From assembly GCA_017744915.1 (NCBI GenBank), contig JAGIAH010000010.1:94258-158257 (forward strand): a stretch of DNA of 64,000 nt, given 5' to 3'. Below, piece after piece: positions 30,499-39,607 of this stretch. This DNA is from Agrobacterium tumefaciens (GTDB lineage: Bacteria > Pseudomonadota > Alphaproteobacteria > Rhizobiales > Rhizobiaceae). Made by a program: the position numbers and the translations under genes. Position 1 is the first letter of the stretch. The number at the start of each line of letters is the position of its first letter. The notes below the pieces were generated by a model. The model ran no database searches, was not told the DNA's origin, and saw nothing but the letters and a program-made list of their open reading frames with translations.

Positions 30499-31479
30499 AT
30501 GCTCGTGGATGGAAAATGGACGGCCGAATGGCATCCGGTGCAGGCAACCGACAAGAAGGGCGGCTTCGTTCGCCAGACCTCCGGTTTTCGCAACTGGGTA
30601 ACGCCGGATGGTTCGGCCGGACCGACGGGCGAAGGCGGTTTTGCGGCCGAGGCCGGCCGTTATCATCTCTATGTCGCGCTGATCTGCCCCTGGGCATCGC
30701 GCACGCTGATCGGCCGAAAGCTGAAGAAGCTGGAGGATGTGATTTCCGTTTCCGTGGTCGAGCCGACGCTCTCTGACGAAGGCTGGAAATTCGGCGACTA
30801 TCCGGGTGCGGATCGCGATGGGCTGAACGGCTTCACCTATATGCACGAGGTCTATACCAGCGCCGACCCGCATTATACCGGCCGCGCCACCGTGCCGGTG
30901 CTGTGGGACAAAAAGACGAAAACCATCGTCAATAATGAATCCGCCGATATTCTGCGCATGCTGAATTCCGGCTTCGGTGATCTCGCCGATAATGCGATCG
31001 ACCTTTATCCGGAGACGCTGCGGAATGAGATCGACGCCCTCAACGATCACATCTATCCCCGCCTCAACAACGGCGTTTACAGAACCGGTTTTGCCACCAC
31101 ACAAGTTGCCTATGAGGAAGCCTTCGCTGACGTCTTCGCGACGCTCGATGAGCTGGAGACGCGGCTGGCGACCGGTGGGCCTTTCCTGTTCGGAGATCGT
31201 CTGACGGAAACGGATGTCCGGCTTTTCGTGACGCTGGTGCGTTTCGATGCTGCTTATTATGGCCTGTTCAAATGCAATCTCCGCCGCATCGCCGATTATC
31301 CCGCGTTGCAGGCCTATATGATGCGGGTGCTGACCGTGCCGGGCGTGCGTGACACGGTCAATATCGATCACATCAAGCGTGGATATTATTCCATCAAGGC
31401 GCTCAACCCGACCCGGATCGTGCCCGTCGGTCCCGATCTTCCGGGGCTGGATGAGGTTTCCCTCCGCCCCGCGAATTGA
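30499..31479 (+). CDS. Glutathionyl-hydroquinone reductase (omega-type glutathione S-transferase)
   Basis: This 326-aa protein of the Xi/omega-like glutathione transferase group reduces glutathionyl-hydroquinones (YqjG/PcpF type). The thioredoxin-like domain carries the catalytic cysteine C63 in the signature CPWA (LICPWASRTL), and a helical GST C-terminal domain follows. NESADILRMLNS and GRATVPVLWDKKTKTIVNN are family stretches. The frame is open upstream; ATG at 30499 gives the standard N-terminus (MLVDGKWTAEW). It is convergent with a LysR gene with only 12 bp between stops. Confidence 0.9.
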   Translation: MLVDGKWTAEWHPVQATDKKGGFVRQTSGFRNWVTPDGSAGPTGEGGFAAEAGRYHLYVALICPWASRTLIGRKLKKLEDVISVSVVEPTLSDEGWKFGDYPGADRDGLNGFTYMHEVYTSADPHYTGRATVPVLWDKKTKTIVNNESADILRMLNSGFGDLADNAIDLYPETLRNEIDALNDHIYPRLNNGVYRTGFATTQVAYEEAFADVFATLDELETRLATGGPFLFGDRLTETDVRLFVTLVRFDAAYYGLFKCNLRRIADYPALQAYMMRVLTVPGVRDTVNIDHIKRGYYSIKALNPTRIVPVGPDLPGLDEVSLRPAN

Positions 31480-31491
31480 GCCGGTGACGGC

Positions 31492-32394
31492 CTAGACCGG
31501 TTTGCCGACCTGATCGAGCAACCAGGCCTGAAAGGCGCGGGCAAGCGCATTGTCCTGCCGCCCTTCCGGCAGGGCGACATAATAGCTCTTGTCGGTCTGC
31601 AGGGGGATGTCGAAGACGATGTCGAGGCGACCGGAGGCAAGTTCCGCCTCGATGAGATATTTCGGCAGAAGGGCAAAACCGATGCCGCTTGCGGCTGCCT
31701 CGATGATCATCGAAAACTGGTCGAAACGGCTGCCCTGATAGGCATTTTCGGCCGTCACACCGTTCATTTCCAGCCATTCCGTCCACAGTTTCGGCCGGGT
31801 CGTGACATGCAGCAGCGGTTGCCCGGCCAGATCCTGCGCCCGGTTCACGCCGGCGCGGCGGAGCAGGGAAGGGCTCGCGACCGGCACGATCACCTCGTTG
31901 CATAAGAATGTGCAGGTGCCATGCGCCCAGACCGGTTGGCCATAATGAATGGCGAGATCGAAACCTTCCTCATCGAAATCGAAGGGGTGTGAGCGCGAGC
32001 CGATCGTAATCGTCATTTCCGGGTTGGCATCGATGAAGCGATGGAGGCGCGGCATCAGCCAGCGGCTGCCAAAGGTTGGCAACGTCGCGACGGAGAGCGA
32101 TGCATGCGATGTTCCGGCGGAAACCGCGCGTACCATCAGCTGTTCGGATTGCTGCAACAGGCGCCGCACATCGGGGAGGAATTTGCGCCCAGCCTCCGAA
32201 AGCACGACCCGCCTGCGGATGCGCTCGAAAAGCTGCATGCCGGTCTGCGCTTCCAGCTCACCGATCTGCCGGCTCACCGCGCTCTGTGTGAGGTTGAGTT
32301 CTTCGGCCGCGCGCGTAAAATTGCCATGCCGTGCCGCGCATTCGAACGCTTGCAGGGTGACGATGTCGGGAACCAGTCTTCTGCGCGGATCCAT
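31492..32394 (-). CDS. LysR-family transcriptional regulator (GcvA-like)
   Basis: This 300-aa LysR regulator has a winged helix in residues ~10-70 (NFTRAAEELNLTQSAVSRQI) and the GcvA-like substrate domain after residue 95. It is divergent from the aldehyde dehydrogenase gene with 208 bp between starts, so it is the likely regulator of that lysine/aminoadipate catabolic gene. That link is inferred from position. Confidence 0.88.
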   Translation of the reverse strand: MDPRRRLVPDIVTLQAFECAARHGNFTRAAEELNLTQSAVSRQIGELEAQTGMQLFERIRRRVVLSEAGRKFLPDVRRLLQQSEQLMVRAVSAGTSHASLSVATLPTFGSRWLMPRLHRFIDANPEMTITIGSRSHPFDFDEEGFDLAIHYGQPVWAHGTCTFLCNEVIVPVASPSLLRRAGVNRAQDLAGQPLLHVTTRPKLWTEWLEMNGVTAENAYQGSRFDQFSMIIEAAASGIGFALLPKYLIEAELASGRLDIVFDIPLQTDKSYYVALPEGRQDNALARAFQAWLLDQVGKPV

Positions 32395-32602
32395 TCCATT
32401 CTCGCATCAACTTACCCGCTTTCCTCATTGGAAAAGGGTTATTATGGCCATATATGATTACGGGAAAGAATGGAACGGTGTTTTTCCGGCGTTGCCGGAC
32501 CCAGTTTCAAAGAACGAATGAAAAATTCGGGGAAAGAAGAGTGACGGGAGTTGAAAGCGCCGTATCAAAACGGCCTTTCCTCCCCTTTCAACCAAAAGGA
32601 CG

Positions 32603-34138
32603 ATGGATATGGATGCGATGACGAAGCTTGACGTGAAACAGGAAGCCGCAACCCTGCTCGACAGGATGGGTGTTGCCCGCGATCTTTATACGGGCGGCGA
32701 CATGGCGTCCTTCAGCCCTGTCACGGGTGAGCAGATCGCGAGCCTCAAGACCGTTTCGGTCGAGGGTGTCGCAGCCGTGGTCGACAAGGCCGATGCCGCG
32801 TTCAAAACATGGCGTAACGTGCCGGCGCCGCGCCGCGGCGAGCTGATCCGCCTGCTCGGTGAAGAACTGCGCGCCTTCAAGACCGATCTCGGCCGTCTGG
32901 TTTCGCTGGAGGCGGGCAAGATCCCGTCCGAAGGTCTCGGTGAAGTGCAGGAGATGATCGATATCTGCGATTTCGCCGTCGGTCTGTCCCGCCAGCTTTA
33001 CGGCCTCACCATCGCCACCGAACGCTCCGGCCATCGCATGATGGAAACCTGGCATCCGCTTGGCGTCGTCGGCGTCATCTCGGCCTTCAATTTCCCGGTT
33101 GCCGTCTGGTCGTGGAATGCCGCGCTCGCCATCGTCTGCGGTAACTCCGTGGTCTGGAAGCCTTCGGAAAAGACGCCGCTCACGGCCCTTGCCGTTCAGG
33201 GCATCTTTGAGCGCGCCGTCGCCCGCTTCGGCGATGCACCGGAAGGTCTGTCCCAGCTGCTGATCGGCGATCGCGCCGTGGGTGAGGCCCTGGTGGACAA
33301 TGCCAAGGTGCCGCTCGTCTCCGCCACCGGTTCCACCCGCATGGGCCGCGATGTCGGCCCGCGTCTGGCGAAGCGCTTCGCCCGCGCCATTCTGGAACTT
33401 GGTGGCAACAATGCCGGCATCGTTTGCCCGTCTGCCGATCTCGACATGGCATTGCGCGCCATCGCCTTCGGCGCCATGGGCACTGCCGGTCAGCGCTGCA
33501 CCACGCTTCGCCGCCTTTTCGTGCATGACAGCGTTTATGACGAACTCGTGCCGCGCCTGAAGAAGGCTTACGCCTCCGTCTCCGTCGGCAATCCGCTGGA
33601 AAGCTCCGCACTCGTCGGCCCGCTGGTCGACAAGGCGGCCTTTAACGGCATGCAGAAGGCGCTCGAGGCTGCCAAGGCGGCCGGTGGCGTGGTGAATGGC
33701 GGCGGCCGCGTGGATACCGGCGCGGCGGATGCCTATTATGTGAAGCCTGCACTGGTCGAAATGCCGAAGCAGGTTGGCCCCGTTCTGGAAGAAACCTTCG
33801 CGCCGATCCTCTATGTCATGAAATATAGCGATCTCGATCAGGCGATCGACGCCCATAATGCGGTTGCCGCCGGTCTGTCCTCGTCGATCTTCACGCGTGA
33901 CCTGCAGGAATCGGAACGTTTCCTGTCGTCGGAAGGCTCGGATTGCGGCATCGCCAACGTCAATATCGGCACATCGGGTGCGGAAATCGGCGGCGCCTTC
34001 GGCGGCGAGAAGGAAACCGGCGGCGGCCGTGAATCCGGTTCGGATTCCTGGAAGGCCTATATGCGCCGGGCCACCAATACCATCAACTATTCCAAGGCGC
34101 TGCCTTTGGCGCAGGGCGTGTCCTTCGATATCGAATGA
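32603..34138 (+). CDS. amaB: L-aminoadipate-semialdehyde / piperideine-6-carboxylate dehydrogenase (ALDH7 family)
   Basis: This 511-aa aldehyde dehydrogenase of the ALDH7 (antiquitin) family oxidises alpha-aminoadipic semialdehyde, in equilibrium with piperideine-6-carboxylate, to alpha-aminoadipate in lysine degradation. It has the cofactor segment SAFNFPVAVWSWNAALA, catalytic E265 (LELGGNN) and nucleophile C299 (TAGQRCTTLRR, the ALDH7 form). GGAFGGEKETGGGRESGSDSW near the end is the antiquitin C-terminal pattern. An AAAAGG ribosome site precedes the ATG at 32603. It is divergent from a LysR gene and convergent with putA. Confidence 0.9.
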   Translation: MDMDAMTKLDVKQEAATLLDRMGVARDLYTGGDMASFSPVTGEQIASLKTVSVEGVAAVVDKADAAFKTWRNVPAPRRGELIRLLGEELRAFKTDLGRLVSLEAGKIPSEGLGEVQEMIDICDFAVGLSRQLYGLTIATERSGHRMMETWHPLGVVGVISAFNFPVAVWSWNAALAIVCGNSVVWKPSEKTPLTALAVQGIFERAVARFGDAPEGLSQLLIGDRAVGEALVDNAKVPLVSATGSTRMGRDVGPRLAKRFARAILELGGNNAGIVCPSADLDMALRAIAFGAMGTAGQRCTTLRRLFVHDSVYDELVPRLKKAYASVSVGNPLESSALVGPLVDKAAFNGMQKALEAAKAAGGVVNGGGRVDTGAADAYYVKPALVEMPKQVGPVLEETFAPILYVMKYSDLDQAIDAHNAVAAGLSSSIFTRDLQESERFLSSEGSDCGIANVNIGTSGAEIGGAFGGEKETGGGRESGSDSWKAYMRRATNTINYSKALPLAQGVSFDIE

Positions 34139-34224
34139 TATGGGCCGCTCGGGTAGCGGCGATGGTTTATGGTTGCTGGTTCTTATCGGTGAGCGTGATG
34201 GCGAGGTCCGAAAATCTCTCCTCC

Positions 34225-34315
34225 ATCATGCTCGGGCCTGTCCCGGGCATCTGCAACCAATTGATTTAGTTGACGTGTTCAGATCCTTGGGACAAGCTCA
34301 GGGATGACGTCGCGG
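34225..34315. repeat. Dispersed palindromic intergenic repeat
   Basis: Between the convergent aldehyde dehydrogenase and putA genes lies a short non-coding block containing imperfect dyads (gctcgggcctgtcccgggc, and cttgggacaagctcaggg followed by atgacg). It resembles palindromic intergenic elements scattered through Rhizobiaceae genomes. Only one copy of this form is visible here, so repeat status rests on resemblance. Confidence 0.45.
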
Positions 34316-34338
34316 GCAGGATTTGCCCGAAGTCTGGC

Positions 34339-34360
34339 CGACGCGGATTTTTCCGCGTCG
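34339..34360. terminator. Short GC-rich hairpin at the 3' end of putA
   Basis: A 9-bp stem (34339-34347 with 34352-34360) with a TTTT loop lies 17 bp past the putA stop, between convergent genes. There is no T-tract outside the stem, so termination efficiency is uncertain. Confidence 0.45.
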
Positions 34361-34376
34361 ATCCGTTTCAAGTCCC

Positions 34377-37300
34377 TCATCCGATGCTCATCAGGCTGGC
34401 ATTGCCGCCCGCGGCCGTGGTGTTGACGCTGACGGAGACTTCCTCCACCAGCCAGTCTAGGTTGTAGGGCTGGCTTTCGCCGGAAAGCGCGTCCGTCGTT
34501 GCGGCCTGAACGAGGACCAGCGGGCCGGGCAGGGTGGTGATCTTTTTATTGACCGCAACCACGCGCTCCGCGTCACCTTCAACCAGCGCACCGGCAAAGG
34601 GGCCGGACTTTGCCCAGTCATCCGCCCAGACGATGCGTGAGGTGACGGTTGCCGGCAGGCCGTAGATCGATTTTTCCAGTCCCGAGGCATTGTCGATGAC
34701 GACCGCATTTCCGGCGGCAAGTGCTGCCGCAAGCTGGCGGTAAAGCCCCTGTTCGGTTGCCGGCACCAGCAGGATTTTGCCGCGCGGATGCAGAGCATAG
34801 ACATTGCGTTCGCCGACGGGCCCCGCCAGCTCGGTCTCGAAACCGAGGCCGGAAAGCGCTGCCGCCTGCCGTGCGGCTTCGGCGGCGATGGTTTCACCGT
34901 TTTCATCCAGCCAGCGGGCGAGATCCACCGCGGCCTGATCCTGCTGGCTGGCGATGCGGTCGATCTTCGGCGCTTTCTCAGTCATGCGGCCGAGGTAAAG
35001 CGGGCCGCCGGCCTTGGGGCCGGTGCCGGAAAGGCCACGCCCGCCAAAGGGCTGCACACCGACCACCGCGCCGATGATGTTGCGGTTCACATAAAGATTG
35101 CCGGCCGCAACCCGGGAGAGGACATGCTGGATCGTGTCGTCGAGACGCGTATGCAGGCCGAAGGTCAGGCCGTAGCCGGTGGCGTTGATCTCGTCGATCA
35201 GCCGGTCGAGATTATCGCGTTTGAAGCGGATGACGTGCAGCACCGGCCCGAAGACCTCGCGCTTCAGATCGGCGAGCGATTTCATCTCGATGATGGTCGG
35301 CGGCACGAAGGTGCCCTTGCCGGTCTCGCCGGCAAGCGTGATCTGCTCGATGCGGTGGCCGAGTGAACGCATGCCATCAATGTGCTTTTCGATGATGCCC
35401 TTGGCTTCGGCGGTGATGACGGGACCGACATCGACGGAGAGACGATCGGTGCGGCCGATCCGCAATTCATGCAGCGCGCCTTTCAGCATGGTCAGCGTGC
35501 GGTCCGCCACGTCTTCCTGCAGGCAGAGGATACGCAGTGCCGAGCAGCGCTGTCCGGCGCTGTCGAAGGCGGATGCGATGACGTCTGCGACGACCTGCTC
35601 GGCAAGAGCCGAGGAATCGACGATCATGGCGTTCTGGCCGCCGGTCTCGGCAATCAGCGGCACCGGCTGGCCATTGGCGAGAACCCGGCCGGAAAGCTGT
35701 CCCTGAATGAGCCGCGCCACCTCGGTGGAGCCGGTGAACATCACGCCCGCCGTCAGCGGCGAACCGACAAGAGCGGCACCCGTCTTGCCGTCGCCCGGCA
35801 GAAGCTGCACGGCATCCGCCGGCACACCTGCCTCATGCAGCAGGCGCACGCCCTGCGCGGCGATCAGCGGTGTTTCTTCGGCGGGCTTTGCCAGAACCGG
35901 ATTGCCGGCAACCAGCGCCGCCGTGACCTGGCCGACAAAGATGGCGAGCGGGAAGTTCCATGGGCTGATGCAGACGACCGGGCCGAGCGGCGTCTCGCCA
36001 GCCTTGAAATTCCTGCGGGCTTCCGCCGCGTAATAACGCAGGAAGTCGATGGCCTCGCGCACCTCGGCAATGGCGTTGGGCATGGATTTTCCCGCCTCGC
36101 GCATGATGAGGCCGAGAAGTGCTGGCATTTCGGCCTGCATGGCGTCGGCAGCGCGGTCCAGGCAGGCGGCGCGTTCTTCCACGGGGGTGGTGGGCCAGCG
36201 TGAGGCGGCCGCCCGTTGCATCGCCGCTTCAACATCGGCTTCGGTGGGCTCCGTCACCCGGCCGACGATATCGGTGTGATCGCCGGGGTTGAGGACCGGG
36301 CGCGTCTGGCCGCCCGCCCGTGGCGCGGCAGCCTTCCATTCCGTTGCGGCACCTGCCTTCAGGGTCTTGTCGAGGGCAGAAAGCGTCGTTTCGCTGGAAA
36401 GGTCGAGGCCGGCGGAATTTTTTCGCTCCGGACCGAACAGGCCATCGGGGGCAGCGATGCGGTCGTGCTGGGCTCCGGGAACCGCATAGGCCTTGACCAC
36501 GGCAACCGGGTCTTCCAGCAGCGAATCCACCGGTACGGCTGGATCGGCAATGCGGTTGACGAAGGAGGAGTTCGCACCGTTTTCCAGAAGACGGCGAACG
36601 AGGTAGGCCAGCAGCGTCTCATGGGTGCCGACCGGGGCGTAGAAACGGCAGGGCCGGTCGAGCTTCTTTTTACCGACGACTTCGCTGTAAAGCGGTTCGC
36701 CCATGCCGTGCAGGCACTGGAACTCGTAGTCGCCAAGTTTGAAGTCCGGTCCGGCGAGGTGATAGATCGTCGCCATGGATTGCGCGTTATGGGTCGCAAA
36801 TTGCGGGAAGACCAGATCGCGCGCGTCGAGCAGCTTGCGGGCGCAGGCGATATAGGAAACATCCGTGTGCACCTTGCGGGTGAAGACCGGGAAGTCTTCC
36901 AGCCCCTCCACCTGAGCGCGCTTGATTTCCGCATCCCAGTAAGCGCCCTTGACGAGACGCACCATGATGCGACGGCCCGAGCGGCGGGCGAGATCGATGA
37001 TGTAATCCAGAACGAAGGGGCAGCGGCGGCCATAGGCCTGCACCACGAAACCGAGGCCGTTCCAACCCGCAAGGTCCTTGTCGAGCGCCAGTTCCTCGAG
37101 AAGGTCGAGCGACAGTTCCAGACGGTCGGCTTCCTCGGCATCGATATTGAGGCCGATATCGTATGTCTTGCTGAGCAGCATCAGCGATTTGACGCGCGGC
37201 AAAAGCTCCGCCATCACCCGCTCCGCCTGCGCGCGGGAGTAACGCGGATGCAGCGCCGAAAGCTTGATGGAAATGCCCGGTCCGCCATAAATGCCACGGC

Positions 37301-38051
37301 CGGCAGACGCCTTGCCGATGGCGTGGATGGCGTTTTCATAATCCTTGTAATAACGCTCCGCATCCTTCGCGGTCGTCGCAGCCTCGCCCAGCATGTCGTA
37401 GGAATATTGGAAGCCCTGCTCCTCCAGCGGCTTCGACCGCTTGATCGCTTCACCGATCGTCTCGCCGGTCACGAACTGCTCGCCCATCATGCGCATGGCC
37501 ATGTCGACACCACGGCGGATGACGGGTTCGCCGGCGCGTGCGATCAGTTTCGTCAGCGCCGCTGAAAGGCCGCTGTCATTCACCGTCGAGGTCAGCTTGC
37601 CGGTGATGACGAGACCCCAGGTGGCGGCATTAACGAAGAGCGAACGGCCGCCGCCAATATGGGACTTCCAGTCGCCGCGCGCGATCTTGTCGCGGATCAG
37701 CGCATCGCGGGTGGCGGTATCGGGAATGCGCAAGAGCGCTTCGGCAAGGCACATCAGCGCCACGCCCTCATGGCTGGAAAGCGAATATTCCTGCACCAGC
37801 CCCTCGACGCCGGTGCCCTTGGTCTTGGAACGCAGCGCCTCGATCAGCTTGCGGGCCGTGGCGCGAATGGCTTTCGCCTGTTCGGATGTTACCGTCGCTG
37901 CCTCGATGAGCGGCGCCAGGCACTCCTCTTCGGGGCGGCGATAGGCGGCGGTAATCGCCTTGCGCAACAGGCTCTGTTCGCGCACCGGCGGCGCAAAATT
38001 CTGAAAGATACCGTTCACCGCTACACCGGCGTTGCTTGCACCATCGGCCAT
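34377..38051 (-). CDS. putA: Bifunctional proline dehydrogenase / L-glutamate-gamma-semialdehyde dehydrogenase
   Basis: This 1224-aa enzyme oxidises proline to pyrroline-5-carboxylate with FAD, then the semialdehyde to glutamate with NAD, with channelling between sites. The FAD barrel spans about residues 150-480 (IKLSALHPRYSRAQ, QAYGRRCPFVLDYIIDLARR, RLVKGAYWDAEIKRAQ). The aldehyde dehydrogenase part covers about 520-1000 (ETGGQNAMIVDSSA and the nucleophile in SAGQRCSALR), and a C-terminal domain ends in NTTAAGGNASLMSIG. The N-terminus lacks the ribbon-helix-helix repressor domain of E. coli PutA, so control must come from elsewhere; the divergent Lrp-type gene is the obvious candidate. Confidence 0.96.
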   Translation of the reverse strand: MADGASNAGVAVNGIFQNFAPPVREQSLLRKAITAAYRRPEEECLAPLIEAATVTSEQAKAIRATARKLIEALRSKTKGTGVEGLVQEYSLSSHEGVALMCLAEALLRIPDTATRDALIRDKIARGDWKSHIGGGRSLFVNAATWGLVITGKLTSTVNDSGLSAALTKLIARAGEPVIRRGVDMAMRMMGEQFVTGETIGEAIKRSKPLEEQGFQYSYDMLGEAATTAKDAERYYKDYENAIHAIGKASAGRGIYGGPGISIKLSALHPRYSRAQAERVMAELLPRVKSLMLLSKTYDIGLNIDAEEADRLELSLDLLEELALDKDLAGWNGLGFVVQAYGRRCPFVLDYIIDLARRSGRRIMVRLVKGAYWDAEIKRAQVEGLEDFPVFTRKVHTDVSYIACARKLLDARDLVFPQFATHNAQSMATIYHLAGPDFKLGDYEFQCLHGMGEPLYSEVVGKKKLDRPCRFYAPVGTHETLLAYLVRRLLENGANSSFVNRIADPAVPVDSLLEDPVAVVKAYAVPGAQHDRIAAPDGLFGPERKNSAGLDLSSETTLSALDKTLKAGAATEWKAAAPRAGGQTRPVLNPGDHTDIVGRVTEPTEADVEAAMQRAAASRWPTTPVEERAACLDRAADAMQAEMPALLGLIMREAGKSMPNAIAEVREAIDFLRYYAAEARRNFKAGETPLGPVVCISPWNFPLAIFVGQVTAALVAGNPVLAKPAEETPLIAAQGVRLLHEAGVPADAVQLLPGDGKTGAALVGSPLTAGVMFTGSTEVARLIQGQLSGRVLANGQPVPLIAETGGQNAMIVDSSALAEQVVADVIASAFDSAGQRCSALRILCLQEDVADRTLTMLKGALHELRIGRTDRLSVDVGPVITAEAKGIIEKHIDGMRSLGHRIEQITLAGETGKGTFVPPTIIEMKSLADLKREVFGPVLHVIRFKRDNLDRLIDEINATGYGLTFGLHTRLDDTIQHVLSRVAAGNLYVNRNIIGAVVGVQPFGGRGLSGTGPKAGGPLYLGRMTEKAPKIDRIASQQDQAAVDLARWLDENGETIAAEAARQAAALSGLGFETELAGPVGERNVYALHPRGKILLVPATEQGLYRQLAAALAAGNAVVIDNASGLEKSIYGLPATVTSRIVWADDWAKSGPFAGALVEGDAERVVAVNKKITTLPGPLVLVQAATTDALSGESQPYNLDWLVEEVSVSVNTTAAGGNASLMSIG

Positions 38052-38226
38052 TCTGAAAATCCTGAAAACGCTGTTGAAGGCAGACCATCGGCGGCAGCAC
38101 GTCCTCCGCCCACCGCTTGTCGTTCTGGCGCTTACAATATCATCGTCGCAAAAATTGCTATGGCCTTATTTTCAGGATAAAACAGGCAATATGAACTTTT
38201 ATAATTCGAGATTGGCGTGAAATCGC

Positions 38227-38697
38227 ATGGCAAATAGTCAAAAAACAGACGGTCTGGATCACTTCGATCTCAAGATTCTCGAGGCGCTCAGCGAAGACGG
38301 GCGCATGTCCGTGCTGCAACTCTCAAAAAGGGTCGGTCTTTCCAAGACGCCATGCCAGACGCGGCTGAAACGGCTGGTGGACGAGGGCTATATTCTTGGC
38401 TTCCGGGCGATGCTCAATCCGCAGAAGCTTGGCGTCGATCATATTGCCTTTGCCGAAGTCAAACTGTCCGATACGCGGGAAAAGGCGCTGGAGGAGTTCA
38501 ATACGGCGGTGCGCAAGATCAAGGAGGTGGAGGAGTGCCACATGATCGCCGGCGCCTTCGATTATCTCCTGAAGGTACGCACCAGCGACATCCGCAAATA
38601 CCGAAGGGTGCTCGGTGAAAAAATCTCGAGCCTGCCCTCCGTTGCCAACACCTCCACCTTCGTGGTCATGCAATCGGTCAAGGAAACCGGTATCTGA
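38227..38697 (+). CDS. putR: Lrp/AsnC-family regulator, probable PutR
   Basis: This 156-aa Lrp-type regulator has an N-terminal helix-turn-helix (SVLQLSKRVGLSKTPCQTRLKRL, residues ~27-50) and a C-terminal RAM/AsnC ligand-binding domain (ECHMIAGAFDYLLKVRTSDI). It is divergent from putA with 175 bp between starts, and in related bacteria this gene activates putA in response to proline. The region in between is AT-rich towards the putR side, consistent with promoters and Lrp sites. Confidence 0.9.
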   Translation: MANSQKTDGLDHFDLKILEALSEDGRMSVLQLSKRVGLSKTPCQTRLKRLVDEGYILGFRAMLNPQKLGVDHIAFAEVKLSDTREKALEEFNTAVRKIKEVEECHMIAGAFDYLLKVRTSDIRKYRRVLGEKISSLPSVANTSTFVVMQSVKETGI

Positions 38698-38712
38698 AAA
38701 GCGGACATAAAA

Positions 38713-38738
38713 AACGGGCAGACGCAGGCCTGCCCGTT
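38713..38738. terminator. Intrinsic terminator of ecfG
   Basis: A 9-bp stem (38713-38721 with 38730-38738) is flanked on the left by an A-run that reads as a U-tract on the minus strand. It lies between the convergent putR and ecfG genes and terminates mainly the ecfG transcript. Confidence 0.7.
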
Positions 38739-38762
38739 CGTCATTGTCCAAATTCAGTTCTC

Positions 38763-39332
38763 TCAGCGCGCCGTGGCGGCGGCGGTGACCGCGCTCATCT
38801 GTGCGTCCGGACCGAATTCGTTTTCGTTTTCGATGCCCAGCAGTTCCTGCAGGCGCAGCCTTGCGCGGCTGACGCGGCTCTTGATCGTGCCGACCGGGCA
38901 ACCGCAAATCTCGGCGGCTTCCTCATAGGCAAAACCCGAGGCGCCGATCAGCAGGATGGCTTCGCGCTGGTCGTCGGGCAGTTTTGCAAGTGCAGCCCGG
39001 AAATCCTGAAGATCAACCGATCCATGCTGTTCCGGCGGAACCGACAGGCGCGAGGTGTAGACCCCGTCCGTATCCTGTACCTCACGGCCGGATTTGCGAA
39101 TCTGGCTGTAGAATTCGTTGCGCAGGATCGTCACCAGCCATGCCCGCATATTGGTGCCGGGCTGAAAGCTGTCCTGTTTCGCCCAGGCCTTCATGATTGT
39201 GTCCTGCACGAGGTCGTCTGCGCGGTCTCTCGAACGGATGAGCGAAATAGCGAAGGCGCGCAGGTTCGGCAGCGCCGCCAGCATTTCCCGCTTGAAATTA
39301 TATTCTGTCTGCTCCGGCTCTTTCGCCATCAT
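38763..39332 (-). CDS. ecfG: General stress response ECF sigma factor, EcfG/RpoE2 type
   Basis: This 189-aa group-15 (EcfG) sigma factor directs RNA polymerase to GGAAC/CGTT promoters in the alphaproteobacterial general stress response. Region 2 covers residues ~20-85 (ADDLVQDTIMKAWAKQDSFQPGTNMRAWLVTILRN) and region 4 covers ~110-165 (LPDDQREAILLIGASGFAYEEAAEICGCPVGTIKSRVSRAR). It has no anti-sigma-sensing extension; the short C-terminal tail is alanine-rich. The ATG overlaps the nepR stop by 4 bp, so sigma and anti-sigma are coupled. A second ATG one codon later is also possible. Confidence 0.95.
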   Translation of the reverse strand: MMAKEPEQTEYNFKREMLAALPNLRAFAISLIRSRDRADDLVQDTIMKAWAKQDSFQPGTNMRAWLVTILRNEFYSQIRKSGREVQDTDGVYTSRLSVPPEQHGSVDLQDFRAALAKLPDDQREAILLIGASGFAYEEAAEICGCPVGTIKSRVSRARLRLQELLGIENENEFGPDAQMSAVTAAATAR

Positions 39333-39535
39333 TCCTCCGAAGCCTTCATCTTGGCTTTGTTTTCGGCTTCATCGAGTTTTTCGAGAAGGTCGAGGAATTT
39401 ATCAGGGATGCCTTCATCCTGAACGGCATCATACAGCTCCCTGAGTTTGCGGGAAATCACCGCCCGCCCGGAGTTTGGAACCTGGGGGGGCGCCGAATTG
39501 TCCGGCGAATCTTGGTCCGATTGAAATATGCTCAT
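39329..39535 (-). CDS. nepR: Anti-sigma factor NepR
   Basis: This 68-aa cytoplasmic anti-sigma factor holds EcfG inactive until PhyR-phosphate takes it away. The conserved core is ISRKLRELYDAVQDEGIPDKFLDLLEKLDEAE (residues ~27-58), with disordered flanks as usual for the family. It precedes ecfG in a two-gene operon transcribed away from phyR. Its promoter contains an EcfG-type -35 shared in an inverted repeat with the phyR promoter. Confidence 0.94.
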   Translation of the reverse strand: MSIFQSDQDSPDNSAPPQVPNSGRAVISRKLRELYDAVQDEGIPDKFLDLLEKLDEAENKAKMKASEE

Positions 39536-39568
39536 AACGTCCGGTATTCCTTTTGTGTCGTGGCAAAG

Positions 39569-39593
39569 AATGCGCGGTGAAAAAAATAGTTCC
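39569..39593 (-). promoter_or_regulatory. EcfG-type promoter of nepR-ecfG (one -10 mismatch)
   Basis: Minus-strand GGAAC is followed after 16 nt by CATT (consensus CGTT). The start would be about 30 bp before the nepR ATG. Autoregulation by EcfG is typical of this locus. Confidence 0.6.
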
Positions 39594-39607
39594 GGCCGTC
39601 CGGAACT
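39588..39607. repeat. Perfect inverted repeat formed by two back-to-back EcfG -35 elements
   Basis: AGTTCCGG, CCGT, CCGGAACT is an exact 8-bp inverted repeat. Each arm contains one GGAAC: the left arm serves nepR-ecfG on the minus strand and the right arm serves phyR on the plus strand. Confidence 0.85.
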
